A stretch of 64,000 nt of DNA from Trichopria drosophilae. Taxonomy: Eukaryota > Arthropoda > Insecta > Hymenoptera > Diapriidae. Made by a program: the position numbers and the translations under genes. Below are positions 48,084 to 61,700 of this stretch, piece by piece. The stretch is from assembly GCA_030407085.1 (NCBI GenBank), contig CM059584.1:123542501-123606500 (forward strand), given 5' to 3'. Below the pieces are notes generated by a model. The model made no database searches. It had not been told where the DNA came from and saw nothing but the letters and a program-made list of their open reading frames with translations. Numbering within the stretch: the stretch's first letter is position 1; each line of letters starts with the position of its first letter.

Positions 48084-48300
48084 TACGGGATTTCTCCATT
48101 TTGGCAAAATTTTGTCATCATTATTACAATTAATTGATGACAGTATAATATTTTTTTGATATTATTGTAATATTAAGAACCATTCGCAAATTGCATTATT
48201 AACTTTTCCCGCTGTAAAACTCATTGTTTAAATATTATATCTTTATAAAATACTAAGCGGGATCTTTCCATTTTTGCATAATTTTTTCGACATTATTAAG
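48084..48300. repeat. Short diverged direct duplication
   Basis: CGGGATTTCTCCATTTTGGC...CATTATTA near 48087-48125 recurs as CGGGATCTTTCCATTTTTGC...CATTATTA near 48258-48297, about 170 bases on in the same orientation. Confidence 0.55.
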
Positions 48301-50850
48301 AAAAATTATTTTAATATTCCATAAAGTCACAATCCTGGTATACGATGTGACAGTAGATAACAGCAACTTATTCCAATATTTCTGCCCTGTTGCAATGTGA
48401 CGCAACGATAATTCAAACTACAGAAAAAGTATTTCGATATTTGAATTTATACTTTTACATTCTTAAGTTTGCTTTTAGTTTTTTCTTCTGCAGCTTAAAA
48501 ATGCAAGATGTCTATTTATCGTCTTTTTTAAGTATAAACATGCAAATTTAATATTAAATCAATATTTACTAGATATTCCCTGCGAGTGTACAAAATTGTA
48601 AAAGATGACAAAAGTATAGAATCTGCCGATAAGAATTGATTAGAAAATCTCACCACCAAGAAATGTGCATTTATTTATTTGTTAACATTAAAAATTGTTT
48701 CTTGGAATCTACTTTAACTAAGCTGTATCTGCTAATTAGCGTACTTTCTATTGTTCCACAATAATTAATATAATATGAAAATGATAATGCGATGTTCTGC
48801 TGCACTAAAGCTAAAGCATTCCGGGAAAGTTGTTTTTTATATAATTTCTTTCAACCGTGGTACCATTTAAATCAGTCAAACCAATTTAACTTAAATAACT
48901 CGTAAAACACGCATTAATAAATATATTCGTCAGTAATAATTTTTGTGTCTTAGAAGTATATTAATTGCTACTATCTGTTATTAGTGTAATTAAATACGAA
49001 TCAATCATTGTCTGTGATGTGGAAAGTAAAGTTTCTCCAAGTGAATTAACATAGATTAAAATCCCAAGGTTATATTCTAATTGACTTTCTCGTTTTGTTA
49101 TAATTATCTTTTTTACATTATTTCCATTCGTTTATAACTTTTTCGCGATTAAGTGAGTCCTTTCTCCTATAATCAGTAAAATCCTTAATAACATTTTCTG
49201 TAATCCGTAATTAAAAATTTCGTTTGCGTCGTCTGATGTTTCGACCCCTCTTAATCTCGTGTCTAAAGTTTCCTATAAGACCTTCAATCTTAATAACTAG
49301 CAGTTACCACACTTTATATAAGAGGAAACTTTCAACTGCCTGCTTATGAAATATTTAATACAAAGAACCAATGTTCTCGAAAATACCCCTAATCGGATTG
49401 TGGTTTTACTTATTTTTTCATGCCTAACTTTTACTTTCATATCTCTCTGTTTTCCTTCCTCCCCAATCTGACAAGTATTGGAAACTTTTTACTTCAAATA
49501 TACGATTCTATCATTATTTAATATTTAATATATCTGGATATTTATGTACTTGGTTAGGATGAGCGTAAATCTAATCTATTTTATATTCATATTTGTATAA
49601 ATAAACAGAGATTTACTACACAATGTTAGTTAAACTAGCTCTGATTCAGTTCAACTTTAATAGTTATTATTTATAATAATTGTTATTTAAATTATTTAAA
49701 TATCTGGAACACTTCTCATGGTAATAAAAATTTAAAGATATAAATAAGTGTTCAGTGCAAGTTGCAATGAAAGACTAAAGTTCCTTTTAAACAATTAATT
49801 TAACGTAGCTTTCTTCGTTATCATTGAGCAATTACTCAGATTTATTAATAAAATCCGATAAACATCTACATTCAATGACAACCACGCGTGGCCAAAATTT
49901 GAAATTACATATTTGTTTTTAAGATATATCTGCGATTATTAAAGATAAAGTCGAGCAATGTAAAATTGGTATTGCAGCAAAGCATTTTCAGATGTCATTA
50001 CACTTAACATCAAATTCCTTAGAGTTATATAAATACTTATAGTTATTTTTCTTAAAATCTTAAAAAATATATTTTTCTTTAATTTAATTAAATTAACTTT
50101 TACTTTTAAAAATCAATTATTCTATGGAATTATCACTACCAAAAAATGATGATGTCAGGAAAATTTTTCTAATGCTGATAATGCAATATAATTTAATGCT
50201 ATTCGTAGACTGAAACATTGCAAACAACAAGCGTACCTTCATTTCCGCAGTAAGTGAAAACAGAAAGTATTGGTCAGACTTTGCAAAGTTAGATAATAAT
50301 TCAGAAATTGTCTGCATTTCATGTATTACGAAGTTTATCTCATCCTGAATGTTTGTTTTTCCACCTCTCCAAGAACATCATTCTTATATTCATTTTCATT
50401 ACGTGCTAGTTAAAATGTCTGTAGTTTAATTGGCTCTGAGAGCTGAAAGTAATTTTGTACAACTGTGAATCCGTATATTGCTCTTATAAATTCTTACAAC
50501 GCAGATATTAAATATCTTGAAGCTCACAATAGACTTCTTCGGAATCGGAATTATTAATTTTTATAGGAAACCTTCTAAAGAAAAAAAAGTATACGTTAGT
50601 TGCAAACATTTGAAATACAGTAATATTCCAAGAATTGTTCGTTAATTTGTTACATCAACCCAGTAAACGATATTTCTACTTAATGTGTTGCAAAATCGAT
50701 TTCCTTTTGAAACCATTCTTTTACCGACAAACTTTACGCAATTTCTGTTTGGAGCTTGCGAACTTTGCTCAGCATTCAATATCAATTACGCGAAATTTGC
50801 ACATGACAATTTCAATTTTGTCCAGTAGTTGAAATTCCGCATACGATACA
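48300..50850. other. AT-rich intronic sequence, nothing recognised
   Basis: Only short accidental frames and no clear element. Confidence 0.5.
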
Positions 50851-51240
50851 ACGTTTAACGTTTGACCGTTTGGATGTTTCGGGCGCTACTACTTTTTCGT
50901 TGAACTCTCAATCGGGTAATTCGCGTTCAAGTTTTAATTACAGTCAATGAATGAAACCCGTTGTTTAAATTGAGCGGGGGAACGAGGCGTCGACGTCGAG
51001 GGCGAAACAATGGAATAGTCATTAAAATTCATTGTTCGAGTTCGCCATCGCAGGTCGCCCGTAGCTACGAAACTTGGGCGATCGACTTTGCGTAAGCGCG
51101 ACTGCATTATCTTAAGTACCGCACTTTCCAGCCGGTTCAGAGCGATACCCTTGTATTTCATTCGCACTATCCTGTTTAGATGCGATTACGCTACTGCGAA
51201 TCGTTTTAAGTTGTTGGCCAAGTTTCGAACTGACAGCAGC
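50850..51240. other. GC/CpG-rich intronic island 8
   Basis: CpG-dense sequence (for example GAGGCGTCGACGTCGAGGGC near 50984) with a 77-codon minus-strand frame (50934-51167) that has no domain. Candidate regulatory element. Confidence 0.4.
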
Positions 51241-53120
51241 TAATCTATAGCTTTAAATTTCAAACGTTCCGTCAAAATACACGATGTAAACCCTTTAGTA
51301 GCTTATGATTCTCGAAATTCTTTATTTTGTAATTTGGGGGAAATATGTTGTAACGAGCCAAACAATAAAGTTAAAAATTGACAAGCCCAGAAATGTTACA
51401 CAAAGGGAAAGTAATCTTATTAACTCGGCAAAAAGCAATTTCACCATGCGCTGGGCATAGTGCGGAATTTAAAAGTGAACCTAAAGCAGCTGACAACTTA
51501 ATAACCTCTTTCGCGTAACAATCATCAACAATTGTAATATGAATCTCTTAATGTTGCAATTGGTGTATACGTACTTGAGTGCTCATTTAGATTTTTATAG
51601 TTTGTCACGTCGTTTGAATAGGATGAGGTACTTTCAGAGAGAACCACTTGTTTACTGCGTAGTATAAACAAATATAATGAGACCGGTGTCAGGTTCTATT
51701 GTTTTCGTATTTTAGGCAGCTTCCGAATTGTTAACGCTTTATACCTCATGTCAGCTGCGAAATTTGCGTGTTCACTTATGTTTCAGCTTTTATCTTATAA
51801 GCTTATTATACGATTTAGGTCAATAAACGGTTTTTGTTTTTGCAATCAAGAAAAATCAAAGAGCTATTAATTATTTATTCATTTTCATATGGATGTAATA
51901 TATGTAACTTCAGTGTTGCGCTTTTTTATTATTTTTTAACCAAGTGGAATCTACGTACATAAAGTTTTATCGCGTTTGTTGACCTAAAGTTATTATAATG
52001 TAATTAAATATTAAGCTATGGGCATTAGCAATAATTTAGCAGCATAATATGAGTGTTTGGAAGATCGCCAATTATTTTTTACAGTTTAATTCATGATAAA
52101 GGAAACATGGATTTAATTGAAGTTACACTATATCGGAGTGTAGTAGCACACAATTACATTTTCTTTACTCTCAAAAACGTTTAGTACCGGTTGTCTTTTT
52201 AAAAATAAAAGGTACCTTTCCTTCCATTTGACAGGAACGTAAATGTCGAAAAGTAAAGTTATAGAATAAAGACTCATAACTGGTTATAATTATAATCTTT
52301 TCGTACGAAACCTTAAGAAAATACAAAAATAATCATTATACAATGTATTTTTATTTATATTATCATTAAAACAATGTCAGACAAAGAGAACGTTCATAAT
52401 GACACAGGGGGTTCATAAACCCTAAAGCTTTCTACGTATTCATTGAATATCTTATGTTTAGTTCTCGACTTGTAATTGGGACAAACAATTAACACATCTC
52501 TGCATGATGTCTTTATTATACTTTGAACCTGTACTTCCACCTGCATTGTATTCGATATATCCCCTTAAGTGTGTCTGTAATTAGAGTATTTGATTAGAGT
52601 TCTAACGTATTATAAATTGTAAGATTCTTCCGAACGAATAATTGAATTATTATAATAAAAATGGTAAACGTGGTCACTTTACGGTGCACAATATTAAGAA
52701 AATGTTTTAGAAAAAGATTTAACGTTTCAAATTACGTTCAAACCCTTTTTAGAAAAAAAATTATGAAAGTGTAGGAAATAGTGTAAAAATCTTACTTTAT
52801 GTTTTAGATGAAGGACAGATTTACTTCACCATTTTGACATAGTTTAAAAACCTATTAAAATTATCTATGGTATATAACCACTTTTACCATTTGTCTTATA
52901 AGAGTTCTAAAATGTTAGCTAAATCACAATTAGTGAAAAATGAAAAAAAAAAATGAAATTGTCTATTAAAACAATGGCTTGTAAATAACTCGTTCAATGT
53001 ATATGATATGCGTTGAAAATTACTATAACATCTTACTGGAAACAATAATTTAAAAATCATGTAATCTCGTTATAATAAGAGTAAGTTAAAAAAAGGTCTG
53101 TTAATTATTTCGTGTAGATT
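51240..53120. other. AT-rich intronic sequence
   Basis: Nothing recognised. Confidence 0.5.
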
Positions 53121-53129
53121 TTGAAAAAA

Positions 53130-53460
53130 TTGAGAAATTTGGTTATCAAGAGCTAACACTTAAGACCAAATTTGAATGTTTTATCTTTTAAGAAATATTG
53201 AAAAATCGTTGTTGCAGTCGCAAATAATACGTAGAAAAAAAACAGTAATGTAAGTAGTAACAGTCTGTTTATACTGCCAACAAAAGACTGCGAACTATTA
53301 CTGCTTAGATTACTACTTTTTTCTATGTAAAATCCGTGACTTCAACAACGATTTTTTAAACTTTCTCAAATTTGGTATTAGCTCTCATTATACCCTAACC
53401 TAATTTACCAGTTTCGGAGGTTCCATCTCGAGGGCGGAAATTACTTACGCTCACAGGCAT
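53130..53460. mobile_element. Foldback element B, sibling of 7541-7954
   Basis: GAGCTAACACTTAAGACC and AAAAATCGTTGTTGCAGTC on the left mirror TTGGTATTAGCTCTC and GACTTCAACAACGATTTTTT on the right. The centre (GTAAGTAGTAACAGTCTG ... AACTATTACTGCTTAG) matches that of 7460-7540. The tail TTTCGGAGGTTCCATCT also matches element A. Confidence 0.82.
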
Positions 53461-55740
53461 TTTCCTTTAATTTTAATTATTAATTAATTTGCTTACAATT
53501 CCCAGTCATTATAGTTAAAATTAATTTATATTAACAAGAAATATGTAGAACTTACCTTTTATGTTTTAACTATTTATAATGTACAATAATAGATACAATT
53601 TTAATTTCCTTATTCCATATAAACGGTTCTGATAAAGATTCAATGGTTGTTAAGCATCTGGTAAAAAATATAAATGCAATATTTTTCGTTTATTTTCTAT
53701 TACGTATGCTTATAATGTATGTTATATACCAAATGTTCTGAAAAGTTAGTGCAGTAATTATTTTGATGTTAAAACAAAGTTTTTAAGTGATTGTACCTTG
53801 AAACTGTTCTGACGGCCCTGGTGTTACTAGTCCAGTACTTCGGTAAATGTGTGGGTACTTCAGGTGTAACTGAAAGTCCGCTTATTCGAGTTACGTTGAA
53901 TTTGTATCCCACGTAATAACTTCCTTCGTTATCTATAGTACTTTCCATTGTTATATATCAAGGAGAAGAATATTGTCGAAAAAATGTTGCGGATTTATAT
54001 TTAAATTTTTCTATTTTCCGGTTTACGAGTCATCAGTCGCGAGATATTATTTTGAACATCTGTTTCCACTTTAGTGTTTCTACAACAGCGTCATCCGTCA
54101 TAAAATTCTATCACTTCTACAATAATTATCTGCAGCATTCGTGAAAATGAAGGTGGCATTTCTGTTAAAAAAGATTGATATCCTCAATAAGTGAAGCATA
54201 TGTTCGTTGCTTTTCTCGCAGAGTTACAACTCCTCATCTTTCTTTACAGACAGTTTTCGTTGTATACACCATGTGTCCCGCAAAAAAATAATTGTAATTC
54301 CATAAATCATAGTTCTAGCAAAAGTTCCAGGTATCCCTTATATTATCGTGAAGGCGAGCAAGTTGACTCGACTAAAAATACAGCTAAAGATCTGAAGGAA
54401 GAATAACAACAGCGTTACAACTTTTTTTACGGAACTTGCAATTTGAACTCGATGCGATCCTTAGTTAGTCTTTGTACTCGCAGCGGTAACTTCATTTTAT
54501 TCCAACATTTTTATAGAAAACACACTTACGATTTGTTAAACATTAATTAAACTTTAATTGAAAATCCGTATAGTAGAAATTATTGCTTCCTCTCACAACA
54601 AAACGTCGAGTTCCGTACTTCAGACAACTTTGATTACAATAATTGCTATTCTAAGCGGAATACGTTGAGTTTCATTATGGTTTTTCGTCTTGCGATTGTC
54701 CGTGGACATATCTAACGCTTGTCTTTATTAAAAAGTTGAATTATTCATAAACTGCTTCAAACTTAATTTAAAAACGGCGTATTACTTTAACACGAAACGT
54801 AAGTCTTGCAAAGTATTGAATTCGTTTATGTTTATTTACTAGTTTTTAAATTTCTTGTATTCATTTAACGTATAGGGAATTACTTTAGGTCACATGTGCT
54901 AGTTCTGTAATAAAAAAAAACAGTTTACTCTGATGTACTGTTTTTTTTTATTTAATCTTATCATTTGTGTATCGAATTGCTGACGCATAGTTTATAATTT
55001 GTTCTATTTTGACATGGGAATTTCATTGAAATGTTACCAGTATGGTCTACTAGAAATATTGTATAAAAGAGGCAACAAATTGAAATATTGTCATTCTCAA
55101 GTATTAAATAAATATAAATTTAGAAGATATTAAATTATAATATATATAAAAACCAGTTTGTTGGGTGGTAGAACAAAACCGATAACTTCAGTTAAAAGCG
55201 ATTCGTTCAAGATTCCTTATCCACTAATGAATTTAAGTTGTTGTACTAACGTAATTTACGCTCGTTCTGTTATAATAATCTGGGAATTCTAATTTAGAAT
55301 AGGATCATATAAGGAATGAAGGATGGATGAAAGACATTTAAAATTTATTGAATATATAATTATTACTTTATTCTGCCACATGTAATAGTATACGTTTTTT
55401 TAGGTGTATCCAAGATCTTATAAGCAAAAGTTCTAAAGAAAGAAAACCACTACTCATGAGCTTTTACGCTCAATAAGCTTCATTGATAGTTCTGAAGGAG
55501 AGCTACCTTTTGTTTTGTGAATTCTGATCATGGATTAAAGTTTGGGAAATAATCATAGATATTTATGTAAAATCTATTTCAAATAAGTGGCTTTCATTTA
55601 TGCATCATGAGAATTCTAAAATTCCTTCTTAAAAATAGTCTATTTAAGTTCGTATTTTTATGCTTGACTGAAAAAGCAGGAAAACATGCATAGAACCACA
55701 GTGAGCTTTTTACGATGAAATTGCTGACATGGTATAACAT
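53460..55740. other. AT-rich intronic sequence, nothing recognised
   Basis: Only short accidental frames. Confidence 0.5.
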
Positions 55741-56234
55741 TAACCCGTTTCGTCCCAAAATGACCAAATTTGTCTCCTTTTTTCATCTACCGTACGTTTA
55801 TGAATGTCTTTGAGATATCGTTATGAAATGATGAAATCATATGCTAATAAAATGCAAAAAACAAAAAAAAAATCGAATGAACAGAACCATTGAGAGGACG
55901 CCATTTTGTAATTTAAATCTTTATATTGACCAACTTTAAGTAATACTCATTATGCCAAAGGATTTTGAGGCCAGGCCTGAGCCCGGAACTCCTTCGCAAT
56001 AAAAATTGCAGTTTTCTGAAAAAGTTCTCGCTTTTTTTCACGTTTTCTTCCGTTTAAGTGGTCATATTTAAAAAAATGGAATTTTGTATCGAAAAACGTA
56101 CTTCAGATTCGAAAAGAGCGTACCCAAAAATTACGGAAAACCTAAATTTTATAACAATATCTCAAAGATATCCATAAACATATCTGGTATGAAAACCGGT
56201 GACAAATTTTGTCGTTTTCGGACAAACCGGTCAA
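55740..56234. mobile_element. Foldback element with piggyBac-like TTAA end
   Basis: The left end is TTAA (55740-55743) then CCCGTTTCGTCCCAAAATGA. The right end (complement) reads TTGACCGGTTTGTCCGAAAAC, where TTAA may have decayed to TCAA at 56231-56234. Further in, TTATGAATGTCTTTGAGATA mirrors TATCTCAAAGATATCCATAA. No transposase frame. The ends resemble those of the MITE at 22062-22491 in style (TTAACCC...). Confidence 0.65.
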
Positions 56235-56559
56235 TCTAGCAAATTTTGAATAGGAAAAAATATTTAGAAATTAACTTTTAATTTTAAAACTATTTTACCT
56301 GTGTGGAGAGTATGAGTATTCTATTACTCTTGCAACGTGTAAAGCTCCGGTACTATATTCCTTTCTTAATCAATGCAATTACTAATTCAACAAAGTTGCA
56401 TTTTAATTTACATAAATATTAAAGTCTATAAATATTACTTTTGCTTTTTTGACATATAGGTGTATGAAAAAAGTTGACATCAATACGGAATAATAAAATG
56501 CATGGTTCATGAAAAAGTCTTTTCCAATTTTTTAACGTTTTTCGAAATTGTAACGTTCA

Positions 56560-57420
56560 GCTTTACTTGATATTTCGCAAGCTCGCAGCGGAAGCTTTAG
56601 TCCAGTTGATTGAAATTGGCAGGACAATCGATGAAAGCTCACTGCTCTATATCGCTTTATAGAGCACCTTCCGAGCGAGTCGATCGAGTTAAACATTTTT
56701 GTATGACGGAATTTATCTTATCGTCATCTGTATCCGATTTTCAAGCTCATTCAGTTTGAAAATTGAGTATTTATCGAGAAGAGGAAAAGTTCTTGAGATT
56801 TTTTTGCTTTAAAAGTTCTCTTTGCCATCTCACAAAGAACCGAAAGTATGAAGAGAGAAAATTGTTTTTCCATAATACGTGTCCCCCGCACCTAATTTTG
56901 GATCGGAGCGAGGTCCTCGCGGCAAATCTGCAAATTTACATTTCCCCGAAACCATCCTGTCAAGAGTCGACCTTTCAACTATCATCTCCTAGAGTCGCGA
57001 AAATACTGGAGAAATGCGGGAATTACCGGATAGAAGAAAAAATCTTGCAACAAAAGGTGGCACGTTGCGGAATTCAAGTTTATATTCGCAAACTTATGCC
57101 ATGAGGGAACGGCATTGCATTGATTTTTCATTAAGCGTTAAACCTGGCCAACCACAGTGCCACGCGAGTTTCTATCTTCATATATATGTATATGCTTATG
57201 TGCTCTCCCAAAGCATCCTTTTTTATATTCAGTGGCTCCTATCCCGCTGGTGTACCGTCGCGTTTCGTATTTCATTACGCTTATACTCGACGCACGAAAG
57301 GCAAAACATCTGCATATCATAATCATTTGTATGAAATGCGCGGAATCCGACGCTATTTTCAGGTTCGAGGGAAAGGTTAACGAAGTCCTCATATTTGATG
57401 AGAATTATGCGTAATCTGAT
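56560..57420. other. GC-richer intronic island 9
   Basis: GC-richer sequence with many overlapping frames on both strands (57014-57444 region and 56763-57104), none protein-like. It includes a perfect small hairpin at 56643-56666. Candidate regulatory element. Confidence 0.4.
56643..56666. repeat. Perfect 9-bp stem with 6-base loop
   Basis: TGCTCTATA (56643-56651) and TATAGAGCA (56658-56666) are exact complements around TCGCTT. Confidence 0.85.
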
Positions 57421-57561
57421 AACTCCAGAGGTGTATTTTTTCAAAATTTTCTATTAAAAGCTAATATTTTGAGATGCTTTCCTTGTTGCTGCAATATATT
57501 ATTTATGGTAATCTCAAGGATGTTGTGCTGAGAAAAGTAGAACATTTACCATTATTATATT

Positions 57562-58714
57562 ACACTGGTCAATATAAAAATGTTACAGAGGTAAAAATAA
57601 CTAATCTTTGTTAATTTTGTGTCGCTGAATCCGAATCCGATAGTGAAAATTTTTTATTAGCTCTTGTTTATATGTAATATGGGGATAAAGTTGCAAAAGC
57701 GTCATTTTCTCCATTGTTCGAGGAAGTATATCTTTCAATAGAAACACGATAAAACCTTCAATGATAGCTTAAAATAAAGTTTATAACTTCTATTTCACGA
57801 AAATAAAATTGATATACTACCTGGTAAAAAATTATTTTCTTAAATGGGCATTTGTTTTTATGCTACCGACCAAACTTCTGGCGAGCGGATGACTGTCTGA
57901 AATCGAATGTTACCAGTACAAAAATGCATTTTTATGTAATATAAATGTTTCATAATATGTTAAGACTGCAGAGTATGATTCCGATGTCAAAATTAAGATT
58001 TACTAGACGACAGCTATCAAAAGCACCAACACGAAGGTATAAAATGCATTTATTTTTAAAATCTAAAAAAAAATTATGACTTTCGGCATTGAACATTGAA
58101 TTTTAATTGTTAAAATGCAATTAAAATGATGTCGCAGTGTTTTTCAATTTTTAAGATATTTTAGTGAAAACCTCCATAACTATTTTCAAAAATAGTCATA
58201 ATTTCTTTTAAACCTCAAAAATAAATGCATTTTGTCACTACACGTTTTTGATTTTGATAGCTGTCGTTCGATAAATCTTAATTTTATTTTAACATCGGAA
58301 TCGTAATCTACAACCTTAAAAACATATTATAGAACATGTATATTATATACGGATGCATTTTTGTACTTGGCACATTTGATTTCAGACAGTCATCTGCTCT
58401 CCTGAATTTTGGTCGGCAGCGCGGCCTGATGAGCAGTAGTAACAGGTAGTTTAGGTGAGACAATATTTTGCGCATAAAAACCAAGGTCTATTTAAGAAAG
58501 TAATTTTTACTAAGTCGTATAACAATTTCCTTTTCATGAAATCGAAGTTATAAGCTTCATTTTAAGCTATCATTGAAGCCTTTATCGTGTTTCTATTGAA
58601 ATATGTACTTCCTCAAACAATGGAGAAAATGGTGTTTTTTGCAACTTTGTCCCCATATTATTAGCTATTTTCATCTCTGTAACATTAAATTGTCTTAAAT
58701 TTGTTGACCAGTGT
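57562..58714. mobile_element. Foldback element H, 1.15 kb, near-complete palindrome
   Basis: ACACTGGTC (57562) mirrors GACCAGTGT (ending 58714). The arms are complementary nearly to the centre (about 58135). Anchors include CCATTGTTCGAGGAAGTATA with TATGTACTTCCTCAAACAATGG-type sequence near 58603, and CGGATGACTGTCTGAAATCG with its counterpart near 58380-58396. Its ends and the GAATCCGAATCCGATAGTG motif tie it to 44298-45352. No transposase frame. Confidence 0.87.
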
Positions 58715-61700
58715 TATTTATTTAAGTGATATATTTATTCGTCATATTTGCAATGATGTTTTATTAAATTCACGTTTTTTAATAAAATCTAAATGATTCA
58801 TAGATTCCAAATGACAACCATCATAACCCCGGTAGTAGTAATTGGCCTGTGGTGAGAATATTAGTTTCACCATCGTGCACATCAGTTCACCGACATAACC
58901 TAACTTTCAAAGTAGCATTACGCGCATCCTATATATCAGATGCTTACAGTTGAAGTTTGGAAACTAAACTAGATACTTTACATATCTCTAGATTTTAAAT
59001 AATATTATTTACTTCTGAATTTACACCCATAGAAATTCTAAGTAAATTCTATCACATCCGCAGTAAGTAATAGCGATTAAAATTCGAAGTTTACAAAAAT
59101 AAAATTTTTTTGAATAGGTATACCTTTATTGCACTCTACAAAATATTTGTTTATAATTCCTAAACAATTTAGTGACTACCAATTTATTCGAATCAACTTC
59201 AAATACTTTTAAACGCGTAAAAATCGCTACTTTTCATTTTTATGTTTCCGTTTTCCGAAAACGGTACAAAATACAGCAAAAGTGCACTAAACCTTTTTCA
59301 GAGAGCACCAAAATTCACTGATTTTTTTATCTATTTTGCAATGTTTTTAATATGGATGCATGAAAATTTAAAAAGTAATTATGTTTACACATTTAACGAC
59401 CTTCATAGTTAATTAGAATAAATTGCCAGTCCCTAAATTGTCTATAAACAGGAAATAAATACTTTTCGAGGTATAATAAAAGTGTACCTATTCATAAAAA
59501 TCACCTTTTTTTATATTTCAAATTTTAATCGCTATTTTTCATTTGTTGGATTCCGCGTAGTAACTACTATTTATTGCGAGTGCGGTAAATATTACTTACA
59601 ATTTTTCTGCGTGTACTTTCACGCAGTAGGTACTAATTTGCGGTATTCTGAGTGTAGGAATTATTTTATATATTAGAATAGTTATTACTGTACCATGATC
59701 GTTGAGTGGAAGAAAGATTACGTTATCCCTATTTATTTCGAGTGTAATAAATTGATTAGATGTGTTGGTGTAATATCCATCTGGATGATTTCACAAAAAT
59801 ACTTGTTTCATCTTTTTTACTTCAACAGTTTTAAACTAATAATAATAATTAATACAAATTCAAGAAGGCAAAATACTTCTTCTAGTTTTCAACGGTCTCT
59901 GAAGGTGGTTTCCTAGTATTACCTCATGAACTATCCAATATGAATGGCAAATGAAATACTTCAATAATTTAAGTTGAAAATCCACTTGGTTTATTCACTT
60001 CTCTTTTATTCCGTAGGTTTATTATTTTATAGATATTCTTGTTATTCATGTTGAGTATTAAATTGTGAATAGCGATTCATAAAATAAGAAAATTTATCCA
60101 TTAAAGAAACCTGAAGATAACAAGTGAAGTAATTTAAATTTCAAAATTTAGGAAGCAGTAAAATGTATTTAAACATAAAGAATTAGGTATAATTGACCTA
60201 GACAAAAATAAAAAAATAGTTGAGGCTACTATTTAAGTAGTATGGTAATTCTAAATTAAAAACATAATTAATAACTAATATATCGTTGCACACTCCAACA
60301 TTTGCTGCAAAGGCTTTCGAATTTTATAATGTTCTCTACAGACTTATATATTTCGCTAGAATTTAGTTTCTGACTCTTTTGTGTCCCATTTTTCTTGAGA
60401 CAAATTAAGAAAATATGTTAGGAAGGATTATTATCTCCGCAAATTAACATTAAACAAAGCTAAAAATTATTAAAACAGTTTATAAAAATATCTATTTCGC
60501 TTTGAGTAGTTTAATAGCGAAACATAGTTTAGTGCATGTTTCGATTTGTAAATTCGATAAGTTTAACAAGTAAACTCTCAAGAAATATTAATAATAAAAG
60601 ACTATTTATAATAATATGGAAAAATTCTTATACTTTCTTCAATTTCAATTTCCCTGAAGCATAATTATGAAATCTCTAAGAATCTTTATTTAGAGCCTTT
60701 TGGTTCTGGTTAAACATATTCAAAATAAAAGAGCTAAATACTTTAATAATATCTTTATGCACATCTTATAACGTGTGATTTATGAACAAAATATAAACAT
60801 AGATTCAATAAATAATAACATTATATTTGATTAAATGAATTTTACATGCCACTACATTTTCAGCTATTACTGACCACAGGCAAAGATACAAGTTTTCAGC
60901 TTTTGAACTACTTGTGAGAGTACTGCGTTACATTTTCATTGAATATATGTTTTCTTTTGTGAACGTAACAAATTGAAGATTTCCATTCCAGTGTAAATAT
61001 AGAAACGCGATATTTCCATGACAGCGTTGAAAATCAATAGCAAACAGCGTATGAATCATAAAAAATATGTATGGTAGTATACATTGTAAAACAATTTACA
61101 AAAACCAATATTTACTTACAATAAATTTCTAGTTTTTGTCAAAACTTTTCGTTGTTTCTAATTGTTAATGCGGCCATTTCACAATACTAAAAATTACATA
61201 TTAGAACGTTACTCATTATTAAAACAATTCAGTAACATTTTCAACTGGATGTTTATTGCTTTTATTCATAAAATCCACAATACATGTTTTGGAGGTATTC
61301 TGAAAATACCTATTATGTTTATTGTGAAAATCATAAAAAATTAAGTTACAGACTTGGATATTCAAAGTAACTACTAAATCATGTATTTTCAGAATTGTAT
61401 TCTTCTCATCTAAACCAGTAATTTCCGTAATTATAGAAATATTCGTTAACTGGAGACGACAGAACATTCGTTTAACGTATCTGGGAGCAAAAAGAGCGTT
61501 CAAGATTTATATTTCATAAGATGTTCATAGTATTTACTACATGTTATTTTCTTAAAATCTAATCTGTATTGTGTTTCCAATTTCTCTTAGGCGGGATTAC
61601 TATTCTCATCCCTTCGGTTTCCTACCGTTTTAGAATTCCCAATCAGATATTTAATAATTCAACTTATGGTTTTGGCTAATCGATCTAACTTATTTGTAAT

